From assembly GCA_965242845.1 (NCBI GenBank), contig CBDETC010000003.1:124001-188000 (forward strand): a DNA stretch of 64,000 bases, read 5' to 3'. The notes beneath the pieces are model-generated. The model did not search any database, was not told the origin of the DNA, and saw only the letters and a program-made list of their open reading frames with translations. This document shows, one piece after another, positions 1 to 8,565 of the stretch. The stretch comes from RHLJ01 sp965242845 (GTDB lineage Bacteria; Bacteroidota; Rhodothermia; Balneolales; Balneolaceae). The number at the start of each line of letters is the position of its first letter. Position 1 is the stretch's first letter. Position numbers and translations under genes: made by a program.

Positions 1-2
1 AA

Positions 3-554
3 AACTCTTTAACGAGTTCATTTACTGTAGTTCCTATAAAGAAAGAATGGGTGCCAGATGCTGTAATCACCCCACTCACCGGAACAACAAAAGAATACCT
101 ATACCTTGCGCTAGAATCTGGTTTCAGCAAAAGCACACTTAGCCCTGTTGATGTATTTGACGAAGAAGTACAGTTTACTGTATCTGATTTCGAGCGTAAA
201 ATGCTAGACGCAGACAATTTATCCATTGAAGTCACTCTGCCACCTGATAGTCTACTTAACTCCTTCCCAGAGAGATATGTGTATTTCCTGGAAGGCTATG
301 GTTTCAGAGTAGCTGAGCAACAAACCACAGGTTCCAGCTATGCGGGAAATGAGGCTTCATCTTACCGGGTATTAATGTTCCAAACGGAATTTTACCTGTA
401 TGACAAAACAACGGAAGAGATTATTTCGTGGGGAATAGTTGGTGATCAGGAGCCTATTGCCAAAGATCCAGAATACAATCACTATTTGGACATTATGACA
501 AGAGTAAGTCATAAAATTGTAAAAGAGAGTCCATTCAGGGTAGTTAGCCCTTAG
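3..554 (+). CDS. Hypothetical protein, 5'-truncated by window edge
   Basis: The reading frame is open from base 3 through to a TAG at 552-554, so about 183 residues are visible and the true start lies before the window. A GTG at 51 could be taken as a start, but the frame continues upstream without a stop, which favours truncation. The visible part is soluble and mixed in charge, with no transmembrane segment or recognisable motif; aromatic residues are frequent (Y-V-Y-F near the middle). It may be the C-terminal part of a lipoprotein or periplasmic protein, but I do not recognise the family. It is followed by an intrinsic terminator, so it ends its transcription unit. Confidence 0.7.
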   Translation, partial: NSLTSSFTVVPIKKEWVPDAVITPLTGTTKEYLYLALESGFSKSTLSPVDVFDEEVQFTVSDFERKMLDADNLSIEVTLPPDSLLNSFPERYVYFLEGYGFRVAEQQTTGSSYAGNEASSYRVLMFQTEFYLYDKTTEEIISWGIVGDQEPIAKDPEYNHYLDIMTRVSHKIVKESPFRVVSP

Positions 555-609
555 TCTCAGTTAATAAATAATTTTTTACAGCAATAACATTTATCGGTTT
601 TTGTTGTCT

Positions 610-643
610 AAAGGCTAGGATAATACATCTCTAGCCTTTTTTA
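610..643 (+). terminator. Intrinsic terminator
   Basis: A 9-bp stem (AAAGGCTAG at 610-618 with CTAGCCTTT at 631-639) encloses a 12-base loop and runs into a T-rich tract ending at 643. It lies 55 bases after the stop of the first gene and just before the next plus-strand gene. Confidence 0.8.
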
Positions 644-658
644 TTAATCTATGCCATC

Positions 659-3124
659 ATGAATAAGCTATGCCTTTTAGTCCTTCTGGGGAGTACGTTC
701 TTTTACCATAACGCTGAAGCACAGGTAACTCAGGACCAATTAAAATTTATTTCAAAGCTTAAGGCTCTAGAAAAGGAGCTACCTCGAGAAAGAATCTATG
801 TTCACACTGACCGGGATAGTTATTACCTGGGAGATAGAATTTGGTTCTCTGCTTATGTGCAACTCGGGAGCTTCAACATACCGTCTGATTTAAGTAAAGT
901 CCTATATGTAGAGCTATATGAACCTGACGGAAAATTATTGGAAAGAGTAAGTGTAGAAATTGAGCAGGGAAGGGCAAGTGGAAACATCAGTTTTACAGAG
1001 AAATCGGATAAGCCCGGTATATACAGGATTAAAGCTTATACGGCATGGACTTTAAACTTTGGTTCCTCATATGTGTTTAGAAAAAATATAGAAATTCGAA
1101 CGGGAGAAGAGGAAAAATCTATAGCTGAGAACCAGGAAGTTGATGTACAGTTCATGCCCGAAAGTGGGGTATTAGTAGCTGGAGTACCAACCAGGTTGGC
1201 TTTTAAATCAATTGGTACAGATGGCCTTGGAAGAAATATAAATGGCGTGATCTATAGAGAGGGGGCTCAAGATTCTATTGCGTTCTCTACAATTCATCTG
1301 GGAATGGGTGCAATTGAATTTACACCAGAAGAAAACGGAACTTATTTTGCAAAGGTAAACGGAGAGATATATTCCTTGCCTGAAGTAGTCGAAGCAGGTA
1401 CCATACTTTCAGTAAAAGAAAATCAGGAACAGTTTATTGTAAATGTTCTTTCCAGAAATCAATCGATTACTGGCTCTCCTCTTCTATTCGCTCATGTACG
1501 AGGTGAAGTATTTTCTGCAGAGCTAGTTAACATGCAAGGTGAAGCTGGAAAGGTATTTGTTCCTAAAGCCCAACTCCCTACTGGTGTAGTTCATTTTACC
1601 TTACTTAATCAAAATGGGCTTCCTATAGCTGAAAGATTAGCATTCAATAAAAATGCAGTAGATGATTTAGACGTATCGCTGAGTTTATCAGATGAAGAAG
1701 TAGGAGTTCGTGACCGAATAGACCTTGGAATTAGAGTAAGTAGTGAAGCGGCAGGAGAGTTTATTTCGAGTGCGAGTATATCAGTATATGATGATTCTAT
1801 CGATCCATTTAATAGCAGCCGTGCCTCCATTGTTAGTCGTCTTTACCTGGAAAGTGAAATAGAAGGCCACATCGAACATCCCGGGTTTTATTTCAGTGAT
1901 CACCCACAAGCAAATGAATACCTTGACTTACTAATGATGACTCAAGGCTGGCGTGCCTATGACATGTCTACTGTATTAGAGTGGGAGAATATCGAGTTGT
2001 ATACCTATGCAGAACAAGGCTTCAGAGTATCAGGGAGAATAATAGCAGGTCTTTTGAGAAGAGGTCAGGATGAAGCTCCTGTCTTGTTCACTATGGGCTC
2101 TGAGGAGAAGCAGGTTCAACTAGTGACTACCGATGAAGAAGGTAATTTCTTTATAGATGGACTGAAGGTATATGGTAGTGAAATGGTAGAGATAAAGGCC
2201 AACGATAAAAAAGGTCGTGATAATATTACCATAAGAATGGATGATCAATTTTCGCACCTGCCAGTTCAAAATGAAGCAATAAACCAGGTCACAGAAACTT
2301 TGCTTGAGCAGGAAATACCAACAGAGGAGAAAGTAGAAGAGCCTGCTTTAGAAGAAGATGTATTCGAACGAGCGGTAGAGGCAAGTACTGAGGCAGAGCA
2401 ATTTATCGAAGTAATGATGCAGGGAGAGCTTGAAGAAATAACCGTAACATCAGATCGAATTGGTTTTACAGAGCAGGAGGTTAATGAAGACTATTCTGAG
2501 AAGATGCTAAGGCAGTCGGAAGCCAGGGGGAGTTATTTCGATTTAGATGAGAAAGAATGGATGAGAAATGCCACAATGCCTTCCATTATTACTCAGCTGC
2601 CTGGTGTTACGTTCACTATACCGGATATCTTGTCCATAAATACAGGTACACAAAGTTTTAGCACCCCAGTTGAGCCTATTTTTCTAATTAATGGCGTATT
2701 TACAGATTTAGATGCTGTGCTGTCTCTTGATCCGGATGATGTGCAAACCATAGGGGTGATGCGAAGCTCCATTGATTTGGCAATTTTCGGAGCTCAGGGA
2801 GCAGGTGGTGCAATTATCGTAACTCTTAGAGAAGGAGCAAGGGTGGAGCCAGCAAAAGGCTTTGTACAAACTAACCTGGTTGGTTTTCAACTACCTGCTC
2901 AGTTCTACTCTCCAAGATATGGAGTAAATGTGCCAAGAGATTACCCTACCAAAGATGCCAGACTAACGTTGCATTGGGAACCGGAATTTGAGATTTCACC
3001 TTCAGGAGGATCATTTAGTTTTTGGGCTAATGATGTCCCCTCTACTTACCGTATAATCGTTGAGGGCATAACAGAAACAGGGACCCCTTTTTATCAGACA
3101 CGAACATTCACAATTGCTGAGTAG
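659..3124 (+). CDS. Secreted MG2-like / TonB-plug-domain protein
   Basis: An 821-residue exported protein. The N-terminus has a Lys, a hydrophobic stretch and a probable cleavage after A-E-A-Q near residue 22. Residues about 40-150 read as a macroglobulin MG2-type beta-sandwich (I-Y-V-H-T-D-R-D-S-Y-Y-L-G-D start, typical of this Bacteroidota family). Residues about 570-610 are acidic and low in complexity. Residues about 625-735 resemble a TonB-receptor plug, with a P-S-I-I-T-Q-L-P-G-V segment, P-I-F-L-I-N-G-V-F and G-A-G-G-A-I-I-V-T. No 22-strand barrel follows, so this is not a full TonB-dependent transporter. Related family members are annotated as carboxypeptidase-regulatory or plug-domain proteins of unknown role, probably at the outer membrane. 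The start ATG lies 16 bases after the upstream terminator's T-tract. Confidence 0.8.
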   Translation: MNKLCLLVLLGSTFFYHNAEAQVTQDQLKFISKLKALEKELPRERIYVHTDRDSYYLGDRIWFSAYVQLGSFNIPSDLSKVLYVELYEPDGKLLERVSVEIEQGRASGNISFTEKSDKPGIYRIKAYTAWTLNFGSSYVFRKNIEIRTGEEEKSIAENQEVDVQFMPESGVLVAGVPTRLAFKSIGTDGLGRNINGVIYREGAQDSIAFSTIHLGMGAIEFTPEENGTYFAKVNGEIYSLPEVVEAGTILSVKENQEQFIVNVLSRNQSITGSPLLFAHVRGEVFSAELVNMQGEAGKVFVPKAQLPTGVVHFTLLNQNGLPIAERLAFNKNAVDDLDVSLSLSDEEVGVRDRIDLGIRVSSEAAGEFISSASISVYDDSIDPFNSSRASIVSRLYLESEIEGHIEHPGFYFSDHPQANEYLDLLMMTQGWRAYDMSTVLEWENIELYTYAEQGFRVSGRIIAGLLRRGQDEAPVLFTMGSEEKQVQLVTTDEEGNFFIDGLKVYGSEMVEIKANDKKGRDNITIRMDDQFSHLPVQNEAINQVTETLLEQEIPTEEKVEEPALEEDVFERAVEASTEAEQFIEVMMQGELEEITVTSDRIGFTEQEVNEDYSEKMLRQSEARGSYFDLDEKEWMRNATMPSIITQLPGVTFTIPDILSINTGTQSFSTPVEPIFLINGVFTDLDAVLSLDPDDVQTIGVMRSSIDLAIFGAQGAGGAIIVTLREGARVEPAKGFVQTNLVGFQLPAQFYSPRYGVNVPRDYPTKDARLTLHWEPEFEISPSGGSFSFWANDVPSTYRIIVEGITETGTPFYQTRTFTIAE

Positions 3125-3135
3125 AGATCTGGTCC

Positions 3136-3279
3136 TTAGGTAAGGATGGTTACTTCAGTTTGTGAGAGAGTTACTGTATAACTATTAGATGCAGCTTGTG
3201 CCTTAGTAATTTTGGCAAGGCCTATTCCAAATAAAAAGCTTGCGATAAATAACAGTATTCTGGTTAAAAGTTTCTTCAT
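3136..3279 (-). CDS. Very small exported protein (47 aa)
   Basis: Read on the minus strand, an ATG at 3279 opens a 47-residue frame ending in TAA at 3136. The product has a textbook Sec signal: M-K-K then about 20 hydrophobic residues and a T-K-A-Q-A cleavage-like site near residue 29. That leaves a mature peptide of only about 18 residues rich in Ser and Thr. The frame fills the gap between the M16 protease gene and the plug-domain gene, and lies downstream of the M16 terminator, so it would need its own promoter. I see no Shine-Dalgarno sequence, which is common in this phylum. It could be a chance frame, but a signal peptide this clean is unusual by chance. No family is recognised. Confidence 0.45.
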   Translation of the reverse strand: MKKLLTRILLFIASFLFGIGLAKITKAQAASNSYTVTLSQTEVTILT

Positions 3280-3345
3280 GATGTAGCGTATTGGTTGTTG
3301 GCTTTAAATGATTAGTCCAACTTTATAACCAGTTATTACAGTACA

Positions 3346-3381
3346 AATAAAAAACCCCGACACAAATCTGTGACGGGGTTT
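3346..3381 (-). terminator. Intrinsic terminator of the M16 protease gene
   Basis: On the minus strand a GC-rich stem (AAACCCCG at 3352-3359 with CGGGGTTT at 3374-3381) is followed by a run of T's and A's corresponding to plus-strand 3346-3351. It lies about 20 bases beyond the M16 stop codon. Confidence 0.85.
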
Positions 3382-3401
3382 AAATTCTGCGTTAAAGTGG
3401 A

Positions 3402-6281
3402 TTATTTTTCACCACCAGAATCGCCCTCTTGTACTTCTTCGATAATGTCACCTTTTTCAGTTACATCAACTACTTCGTAACCAAGAGCTTTAAGCTTATC
3501 GCGATGAGAAGCGCCATCACCGACTACAAGAATATGCATATTCTCAATGTCGAGATGTCGTCTTGCTAACTCGTTGATTTCTTCTTTTGTGATGGTTCTG
3601 ATAATTTCAGCTTGCTCATCTACATAAGAACGATCAAGGTTGTATCGCATAATAGTACTTAAGAAGCCTGCCTTCTGGAAAGGAGTTTCATACCGGCGAG
3701 CATCTCTTTGTCCAATAGAGTTTCTCATGAAAGATAGTTCATCGTCTGTGATTCCATTTTCGCGGAATTCAGCAAGCTCTCTCATGAATTCATAAACTGA
3801 GCTATCAGTAGCAGATTCCTTAATTCCGGCAGAGGCAGTAAATGACCCAGGGTCTTCACTGGCACTAAAGAAGGAGCCAGCACCATAAGTCCAGCCTTTG
3901 TCTTCACGAAGGTTTAGGTTGATTCTACTATTGAATGCTCCACCCAAAGTATAATTCATAAGAGTAGATTTGTAGTATTCACCAGTAGCATCGTAAGTAA
4001 GATCGGTCATGTACCCGATTCTGATTTGAGACTGAGGAGCACCAACTTTATCCACTAAATAAATCTTGGTGTAATCGATTGGACTTGGCTCAGGTAATTC
4101 AGGTAGCTCAGCACCTGTCTTTTCCCAACCGGATAGGAAGTCTAATTTAGGAAGGATTTCATCTTCAGAAATTTGACCTACAACAACAATCTCAGTGAGT
4201 TCAGGGGTAAAGTATTCCTCATAAAAGGCCTTAACGTCGTCCAAAGTAATGCGCTCTACAGTTTCTTCAATACCTCCTACTGGTACAGAATAAATATGCT
4301 CGTCACCATAAAGAAGACGGTTATAAACCTGAGTAGCTATACTGGCTGGATTTTGATAAGAAGATCGAATGCTCTCGATTTGCTGTTGCTTCAGGCGGTC
4401 AAAATCTTCCTGTGTGAATCCAGGATTAAACAAGATTTCTTCTGCAAGCTCAAGGGTTCGATCAATATTCTTAGTAAGCGAGTTGATGCTCATTGTAGTG
4501 GTATTGTTACCAGCGAATACATTGATAGAACTAGCAATAAGTCTTAATTCTTCCTGAATCTCTTCTGAAGTGTAATTCTTAGTGGCTTCATTCATCATAG
4601 CTGCTGTCATTGAAGCCAAACCAGCTTTTTGGGAATGATAAGCATCCATTTTATGACCACCTTTAATAGTCATTTGAATAGTAACGGATGGTACTTCATT
4701 CGACTCTGTTCCGATAAGTCGAATACCATTATCCATTTCAGCTCTCCAGTAGTCAGGTACTGGTACTAAAGGAGCGGCGCCGGGTGTTGGCTTCACACTT
4801 CTGTCGAAAGTATCGCCCGTTGGTCGTGTGTAAGAAAGACCTGAATAATCGGTGGTAGGGAATGGATTATCACCTTCGGTAATTGGTTCGAAGTTATCCG
4901 GTTGAGCAGGGGCAGTTGCACCACCATCATTAGGTAAAACACTTTGAATTATCGCATGCTTACCATAGATATATTTCTCAAAAACGCGCATGATATCTTC
5001 TTTGGTTACGGCATTATACCGCTCAATATCTTCTTCGATGTAATTAGGATTTCCTTCGATAGTTGCATAATCAGCTAACTGAGAAACCTTACCGCTTACA
5101 CTCGTTAGTCCATTAATGAAACCTGACTCAAAAGACGCCTTAATCTTTGTCATATCCGCATCCGAAACACCATCATTCTTGAAATCTTCAAGAATTTGTC
5201 TCACTTCTCCTTCGAAGTTGGCTAGTGTTTGTCCAGGGAAAGGAAGTACAAACATGGTGAACTCTCCACTCAACTCACTGGCAGGGTGAAATGTGGAAGC
5301 GTTAATAGCTTTTTGAGAAAGCACGAATTTCTTATAGAAGTAAGAGCTTCTACCAGTACCAAGAATTTGAGCTAGATAATCAAGCGGAGCTTCATCAGGA
5401 TGGAATCTAGGCACAGTTGGATATGTGAACAGAAGTGCCGGGAAACGTATGTTTTGATCTACATAAGAAACATATCGATCAGCATCCAATGTTACAGGGT
5501 CTAAATTCATTTTTTCTACTTCAGGCCCAGCAGGGATTACTCCAAAGTATTTCTCAACAAGTTTTACTACTTCATCGGGGTTTACATCACCACCGATAGT
5601 CAGGATAGCGTTATTAGGACCATACCATCTTAGAAAGAAACTCTTTAGATCATCAACATCTACTCTGTCAAGATCTTCTAGTTTTCCAATAGTTAACCAT
5701 GAGTATGGATGGCCAAAGGGATAAAGTGCCGCGGCATTTACCTCACTCCATCTACCATATGCGCTGTTGTCGTAGTTTTGTCCTTTTTCGTTTTTAACGG
5801 TTGAACGTTGAACTTCAAACTTTTGCTGGGTCACTGCATCGAGAAAGAAGCCCATGCGGTCAGCTTCTAACCAAAGCATTACTTCAAGTTGATTGCTTGG
5901 AACTGTTTGAAAATAATTAGTACGGTCACGATTTGTAGTACCGTTTAAAGTTCCGCCGGCATCGGTAATAATTTTAAAGTGTTCCTCATCAGCAACATTT
6001 TCAGAGCCCTGGAACATCATATGCTCAAAGAAATGGGCGAACCCGGATTTATAAAGTTCTTCGCGGGCTGATCCAACGTGGTAAGTTACATCAACGTGTA
6101 CAAGTGGATCAGATTTATCTTCGTGAATTATAAGAGTGAGTCCATTATCGAGAACATATTTCTTATAAGGAATAACAATTTCGTCCCCTTCTCTTTTTAC
6201 TTCTTCTACAAGCTTAGTTTGTGCAAAAAGAATAGGCTGACTAATAATACCCACAATCAGGGTAAGTAATAGTTTTTTCAT
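3402..6281 (-). CDS. M16 family zinc metallopeptidase, two-domain, exported
   Basis: An insulinase-family (M16) peptidase of about 959 residues with the usual duplicated layout, two M16 halves of about 450 residues each. The N-terminal half carries the inverted zinc motif H-F-F-E-H at about residues 83-87 and a downstream V-K-N-E-K glutamate expected as third ligand. The C-terminal half lacks the motif and is the usual non-catalytic partner. A signal peptide starts at M-K-K-L-L-L-T and ends near F-A-Q, so I prefer the ATG at 6281 over the one at 6299. It probably degrades peptides in the periplasm or at the cell surface. It is transcribed alone, with a strong terminator after it. Confidence 0.93.
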   Translation of the reverse strand: MKKLLLTLIVGIISQPILFAQTKLVEEVKREGDEIVIPYKKYVLDNGLTLIIHEDKSDPLVHVDVTYHVGSAREELYKSGFAHFFEHMMFQGSENVADEEHFKIITDAGGTLNGTTNRDRTNYFQTVPSNQLEVMLWLEADRMGFFLDAVTQQKFEVQRSTVKNEKGQNYDNSAYGRWSEVNAAALYPFGHPYSWLTIGKLEDLDRVDVDDLKSFFLRWYGPNNAILTIGGDVNPDEVVKLVEKYFGVIPAGPEVEKMNLDPVTLDADRYVSYVDQNIRFPALLFTYPTVPRFHPDEAPLDYLAQILGTGRSSYFYKKFVLSQKAINASTFHPASELSGEFTMFVLPFPGQTLANFEGEVRQILEDFKNDGVSDADMTKIKASFESGFINGLTSVSGKVSQLADYATIEGNPNYIEEDIERYNAVTKEDIMRVFEKYIYGKHAIIQSVLPNDGGATAPAQPDNFEPITEGDNPFPTTDYSGLSYTRPTGDTFDRSVKPTPGAAPLVPVPDYWRAEMDNGIRLIGTESNEVPSVTIQMTIKGGHKMDAYHSQKAGLASMTAAMMNEATKNYTSEEIQEELRLIASSINVFAGNNTTTMSINSLTKNIDRTLELAEEILFNPGFTQEDFDRLKQQQIESIRSSYQNPASIATQVYNRLLYGDEHIYSVPVGGIEETVERITLDDVKAFYEEYFTPELTEIVVVGQISEDEILPKLDFLSGWEKTGAELPELPEPSPIDYTKIYLVDKVGAPQSQIRIGYMTDLTYDATGEYYKSTLMNYTLGGAFNSRINLNLREDKGWTYGAGSFFSASEDPGSFTASAGIKESATDSSVYEFMRELAEFRENGITDDELSFMRNSIGQRDARRYETPFQKAGFLSTIMRYNLDRSYVDEQAEIIRTITKEEINELARRHLDIENMHILVVGDGASHRDKLKALGYEVVDVTEKGDIIEEVQEGDSGGEK

Positions 6282-6411
6282 AGAAATAGGATTTAACATT
6301 AGTGAAATACAGTTGAATATACAGGAAGTAATCCTGCATAAAAAAGCTAAAATCTGTTCGAACGAGACGATTGAGCGAAAGTTGCGAGTGCTTTGAAAAA
6401 GTCGGTAAACA

Positions 6412-6442
6412 AAAAAGCCCCAACGCTAGGCGTTAGGGCTTT
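6412..6442 (-). terminator. Intrinsic terminator of secG
   Basis: The stem pairs AAAGCCC (6414-6420) with GGGCTTT (6436-6442), continued by AACG with CGTT around a 5-base loop and one mismatch. Read on the minus strand it ends in a T-run (plus-strand A's at 6411-6416) just after the secG stop. Confidence 0.85.
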
Positions 6443-6445
6443 GGA

Positions 6446-6838
6446 TTAATTATCCGAGTCGTTTGAAGAACCACCGTCATTATTCACTGGAGGAGGTGGA
6501 GTTTGAGAAGGAACAGCTGACTGAGTTTGCGATGGTACCGCTATATCATTCAGAGGTGCTCCCTGCTCAAGTACACTATTTTGAGGAGCTGTATTTCTGT
6601 CGATAGCGAAGTTTGCGAGAATACAAAGAACCAAAAAAGCTCCGCCAAGTACGGAAGTAGCTTTAGAAAGAAGGTCTGCAGTTCTTCTGGCACCTAATCC
6701 GGCGCTACCACCTATACCGCCACCGCCAGCGCTGGCGATTCCTGATAAACCTTGTCCTTGACCGTTTTGTAATAAGATCACTAGCGTTAACAGAACGCAT
6801 ATAAGAGTGATTACAGCAATGATAATATTGTAAAGCAT
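6446..6838 (-). CDS. secG: Preprotein translocase subunit SecG
   Basis: A 130-residue small membrane protein with the SecG plan. A first transmembrane helix covers residues 1-23 and is followed by the family loop with L-L-Q-N-G-Q-G-Q-G-L-S and a Gly/Ala-rich run. A second helix covers about residues 58-80. A hydrophilic Pro/Ser/Asn-rich tail of about 45 residues follows, which is long for the family but common in Bacteroidota. SecG sits beside SecYE in the inner membrane and aids SecA-driven export. It is monocistronic with its own terminator and divergent from the MscS gene. Confidence 0.93.
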   Translation of the reverse strand: MLYNIIIAVITLICVLLTLVILLQNGQGQGLSGIASAGGGGIGGSAGLGARRTADLLSKATSVLGGAFLVLCILANFAIDRNTAPQNSVLEQGAPLNDIAVPSQTQSAVPSQTPPPPVNNDGGSSNDSDN

Positions 6839-6858
6839 TGGATTTTTAACTTAACTTT

Positions 6859-6889
6859 TTGCAAAAGGCCTTAAAGATATTCAAATTTG
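6859..6889 (+). promoter_or_regulatory. Candidate Bacteroidota-type promoter of the MscS gene
   Basis: TTG at 6859-6861 is followed, after 20 bases, by CAAATTTG (6882-6889), which matches TAnnTTTG in seven of eight possible positions. It lies 40 bases before the MscS-family start codon. The match is imperfect, so confidence is low. Confidence 0.3.
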
Positions 6890-6929
6890 CATTTTCAAGC
6901 TAATTAAAAGAGTACCATAAATTGCTTTA

Positions 6930-7853
6930 ATGGAAGACTTCAGAAATAGGATAACAAGCTTCCTGGGAAATTCCCCAGACCTCACTGCCAATATCTTTGA
7001 GAGTATTGGTGTTATTTTCCTCCTTTGGTTTATCCGCTTTGTTATTCTTCGAATAATTGTAAAAAGAACAGAGAGCAAGCGTACTCAATACAAATGGAGG
7101 AAGAACCTTACCTACGTTACTTCTTTTATAGGGATATTTATCGTAGGACAGATTTGGTTTACAGGAATTGGCGACATAGCCACATACCTTGGGTTAGTTT
7201 CAGCTGGGATAGCAATAGCTCTGAAAGATCCAATTACAGATCTAGCCGCATGGCTATTCATTATCTGGAGAAAACCGTTTGATGTAGGAGATAGAATTCA
7301 ATTAGGTGATAGTAAAGGAGATGTAATCGATGTGAGGCCATTCAAGTTCACTATACTTGAAATTGGAAACTGGGTAGATGCGGATCAAAGCACAGGAAGG
7401 GTGATTCATATCCCAAATAACTATGTGTTTACCCAGCAATTGGCTAATTATACCAGCGACTTTAAGTTTATCTGGAATGAGATAGAGGTACTTGTCACTT
7501 TTGAAAGTGATTGGAAAAAAGCCAAAGAAATACTCAGCGATATTGTCGGTGAAATTTCCAAGGAGTTCATCGAAAATGCTAAAAAAGAAATTGCTAAAGC
7601 ATCTAAGTCGTATTTAATAGAATTCACCTATCTGACGCCCATAGTATATACGAATGTAAAAGACAGTGGTATTAATCTAACGATACGCTATTTAACCGAT
7701 CCACGAAGACGGAGAGGAACCAGTCAAAAGATTTGGGAACAGGTATTAGATGAATATGAGAAGTATGACAACATCGATTTCGCCTATCCTACTATCCGTT
7801 ATTACGACAACCCGAGAGAAGGGAAACCAGGAACCAAGCCAGGCCAGAACTAG
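6930..7853 (+). CDS. MscS-family mechanosensitive ion channel
   Basis: A 307-residue small-conductance channel homologue. It has hydrophobic segments at about residues 23-45 and 63-83, then the pore-lining helix with the family pattern G-L-V-S-A-G-I-A-I-A-L-K-D-P followed by I-I-W-R-K-P-F-D-V-G-D-R-I, which enters the cytoplasmic beta domain (G-D-V-I-D-V-R, then I-P-N-N-Y-V-F). A charged C-terminal alpha/beta region follows. Such channels release solutes on hypo-osmotic shock. The last codon overlaps the stop of the convergent SRAP gene in the sequence CTAG, so both genes end on the same four bases. Confidence 0.92.
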   Translation: MEDFRNRITSFLGNSPDLTANIFESIGVIFLLWFIRFVILRIIVKRTESKRTQYKWRKNLTYVTSFIGIFIVGQIWFTGIGDIATYLGLVSAGIAIALKDPITDLAAWLFIIWRKPFDVGDRIQLGDSKGDVIDVRPFKFTILEIGNWVDADQSTGRVIHIPNNYVFTQQLANYTSDFKFIWNEIEVLVTFESDWKKAKEILSDIVGEISKEFIENAKKEIAKASKSYLIEFTYLTPIVYTNVKDSGINLTIRYLTDPRRRRGTSQKIWEQVLDEYEKYDNIDFAYPTIRYYDNPREGKPGTKPGQN

Positions 7854-8491
7854 TCCTCTTCTCTCAATTTCGGAATAGGTTGTATCAAATCTGGTGAATT
7901 ATTACTCAAATCATTCACTAAATTGGGAACACGAACTACCGTGACCTCAGGCAGTAGATTCATATCGTCAAATCCTCGTTTGAGAATCTCCTCTGCTCCT
8001 CCCTGTATCCAGGTATCAAATTCAGTGGGTTCAATAATACAAGGCATAGTACTGGTTACGGGTTTTATGAGAACATTTGCTGCTTTAGTAATGACAGTGA
8101 AAGAATTTCTTTGACCCTCATTTTCAGAATAAATGCCCGCAACCCCTAGAAGCTCTCGTGTGTGTATTCTGGTATAGAATGGCAGTGGATCACTTACCGT
8201 TTTTTTCCAGATATAGAACCCGCTAATTGGGATTAGGCAGGCATTGGTAGTAAGCAAATTTCCATATTCTTTATTCTCTAAAAGCTCAGCAGCATCAATG
8301 GAGCCGCCCAGTCCATCTATACCCCATATGGAGTTTTCGAGAGTCAATCCTTTTTCATTTGGTCGTAGAATAGGGAGAGAATTACCCGGGGCAGCATTGA
8401 AATTTGGATTTAGAATTGAGTTTGATTTCGGACTAACTCCAAAAGCCTCTTCCATTGCTTCTCTATCCGTGCTAAAAACGTAACGCTCCAT
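7850..8491 (-). CDS. SRAP-family (YedK/HMCES-like) protein, catalytic residues lost
   Basis: A 213-residue protein with the SRAP fold pattern: M-E-R-Y-V-F-S at the N-terminus, N-F-N-A-A-P-G at 30-36, C-L-I-P-I-S-G-F-Y-I-W at 85-95, F-T-V-I-T-K-A-A-N at 131-139, and T-S-T-M-P at 146-150. Active family members use Cys2 (M-C-G-R), an Asn in I-N-A-R-x-E, a Glu in G-F-Y-E-W and a His in H-D-R-M-P to form a thiazolidine crosslink to abasic DNA. Here Cys2 is replaced (M-E-R-Y), the I-N-A-R segment is absent, the Glu is Ile and the His is Thr. Known family chemistry should therefore be lost. It may still bind DNA or may be a diverged paralogue. Confidence 0.85.
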   Translation of the reverse strand: MERYVFSTDREAMEEAFGVSPKSNSILNPNFNAAPGNSLPILRPNEKGLTLENSIWGIDGLGGSIDAAELLENKEYGNLLTTNACLIPISGFYIWKKTVSDPLPFYTRIHTRELLGVAGIYSENEGQRNSFTVITKAANVLIKPVTSTMPCIIEPTEFDTWIQGGAEEILKRGFDDMNLLPEVTVVRVPNLVNDLSNNSPDLIQPIPKLREED

Positions 8492-8514
8492 AAATCCAAT
8501 GTTTGTTTTAAAAG

Positions 8515-8522
8515 TATGTTTG
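8515..8522 (+). promoter_or_regulatory. Candidate -7 element (TATGTTTG)
   Basis: TATGTTTG is a full match to the Bacteroidota -7 consensus TAnnTTTG, 44 bases before the CPBP protease start. No TTG is found at the usual 17-20 base spacing upstream, so only half of the promoter is supported. Confidence 0.3.
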
Positions 8523-8565
8523 TATCATCTACATAGTTAGAAACTACCCGGTATCCACATTTAGT

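Noticed and set aside
4173..4547. 124-residue plus-strand frame within the M16 gene
   Set aside because: Antisense to the strongly supported M16 peptidase coding sequence, with no signal or family pattern.
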